From: an uncultured Clostridium sp.
GTDB taxonomy: Bacteria > Bacillota > Clostridia > TANB77 > CAG-508
Assembly (NCBI GenBank): GCA_900554635.1
Contig: USHY01000034.1
Location: forward strand, 1 to 13,469
DNA length: 13,469 nucleotides
Reading direction: 5' to 3'
Each line of letters starts with the position of its first letter. The first letter of the stretch is position 1. Positions 12,731 to 13,469 of the stretch are shown here, piece after piece. The notes under the pieces were generated by a model. The model was not told where the DNA came from. It searched no databases and was given only the letters and a program-made list of their open reading frames with translations. The position numbers and the translations under genes are program-made.

Positions 12731-13469
12731 ATGATGGAATCAGAATATGATGATAACAATAACAATTACATGATGGATGGAACAGCATTAATTAAAGTAA
12801 TAGGAGTTGGTGGAGCAGGAAACAACGCTATTAATAGGATGATAGAATCAGGAATTAAAGGTGTAGAATTTATCGCTGTAAATACAGATAGACAAGCTCT
12901 TCAAATATCAAAGGCAAATACACGCATACAAATAGGAGAAAAATTAACAAGAGGTCTAGGAGCAGGAGCAAATCCAGATATAGGCTCACAGGCAGCAGAA
13001 GAAAGCAAATCAGAGATTGCTGAGGTCCTTCGTGGTGCAGATATGGTATTTGTTACAGCAGGTATGGGTGGAGGCACAGGAACAGGTGCAGCACCAATAG
13101 TTGCAGCAACAGCTAAAGAGTTAGGAATTTTAACAATAGGTGTTGTTACAAAACCATTTACTTTTGAAGGTAAGAAAAGACTTACTCAAGCTGAAAAGGG
13201 AATAGAAAACTTAAAAGGTAAAGTAGATACTTTAGTTGTAATTCCAAATGATAAATTATTACAAATAATTGATAGAAAAACATCAATAGTAGAAGCTTTC
13301 AAAATGGCTGACGACATCCTAAGACAAGGTGTTCAAGGTATATCAGATTTAATTTCTGTACCAGGATTAATAAACTTAGACTTTGCTGATGTTAAAACAA
13401 TAATGCTTAATACTGGTATGGCACATATGGGTATTGGTAGAGCAAGTGGAGAAAATAGAGCAGAAGATG
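12731..13469 (+). CDS. ftsZ: Cell division protein FtsZ, 5' part (continues beyond window)
   Basis: FtsZ is the tubulin-like GTPase that forms the division ring. The frame is open from the ATG at 12731 to the window end, about 246 residues. After a short acidic and asparagine-rich leader (MMESEYDDNNNNY), the GTP-binding core begins with IKVIGVGGAGNNAINRM (21-37). The tubulin signature GMGGGTGTGAAP is at 111-122, followed by the T4-T6 region and the helix containing FADVKTIML. GGGAGG (12715-12720) lies ten bases before the first ATG; a second ATG directly follows, so the exact start is uncertain by one codon. The linker and C-terminal peptide that contact FtsA are outside the window. No frame break is seen. 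Confidence 0.96.
   Translation, partial: MMESEYDDNNNNYMMDGTALIKVIGVGGAGNNAINRMIESGIKGVEFIAVNTDRQALQISKANTRIQIGEKLTRGLGAGANPDIGSQAAEESKSEIAEVLRGADMVFVTAGMGGGTGTGAAPIVAATAKELGILTIGVVTKPFTFEGKKRLTQAEKGIENLKGKVDTLVVIPNDKLLQIIDRKTSIVEAFKMADDILRQGVQGISDLISVPGLINLDFADVKTIMLNTGMAHMGIGRASGENRAED

Overview
The window is AT-rich chromosomal DNA from a low-GC Gram-positive bacterium, most likely a Clostridia-type member of the Bacillota. The grounds are consensus -35/-10 promoters, strong AGGAGG-type ribosome binding sites, the L10 leader RNA, the ylxM-ffh pair, an LL-diaminopimelate aminotransferase and a YkpA-type ABC-F protein. The species cannot be named from sequence alone.

Layout. 1-1430: the end of the ribosomal protein block: rplA (3' part), an L10 leader, rplJ, rplL and a terminator. 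1440-3610: a consensus promoter and a 5'-UTR hairpin, then dapF and dapL, which overlap and make meso-diaminopimelate for lysine and peptidoglycan. 3614-6250: a CorA-type metal transporter and a YkpA/YbiT-like ABC-F ATPase. 6225-6551: a convergent, GC-richer gene for a small cysteine-rich zinc-ribbon protein. 6625-7154: a small lipoprotein gene with its own promoter and terminator. 7257-11296: a long housekeeping operon (ylxM, ffh, rpsP, khpA, rimM, trmD, rplS) for protein targeting, ribosome maturation and tRNA modification. 11346-13469: a promoter with helically phased 11-bp repeats, then ftsA and the 5' part of ftsZ.

The main oddity is in the ffh-trmD operon. Two essential genes are not open in one frame. 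ffh needs two +1 frame changes and trmD needs one. All three points have the same form: the incoming frame reads CGG followed by A, the incoming frame then stops within a few codons, and the conserved protein resumes exactly one base later. Reading GGA as the next codon restores the conserved glycine at two sites and an acceptable one at the third. By eye, no other codon in about 4,000 in the window is an in-frame CGG. This suggests systematic +1 frameshifting or four-base decoding at CGGA in an organism where CGG is rare or unassigned. A data artefact must be excluded first. TrmD makes the m1G37 that suppresses +1 slippage, and tRNA-Arg(CCG) is one of its known substrates, so a feedback loop is conceivable.

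No tRNA, rRNA, insertion sequence, CRISPR array or phage gene was seen, and no stretch over 300 bases lacks a gene.
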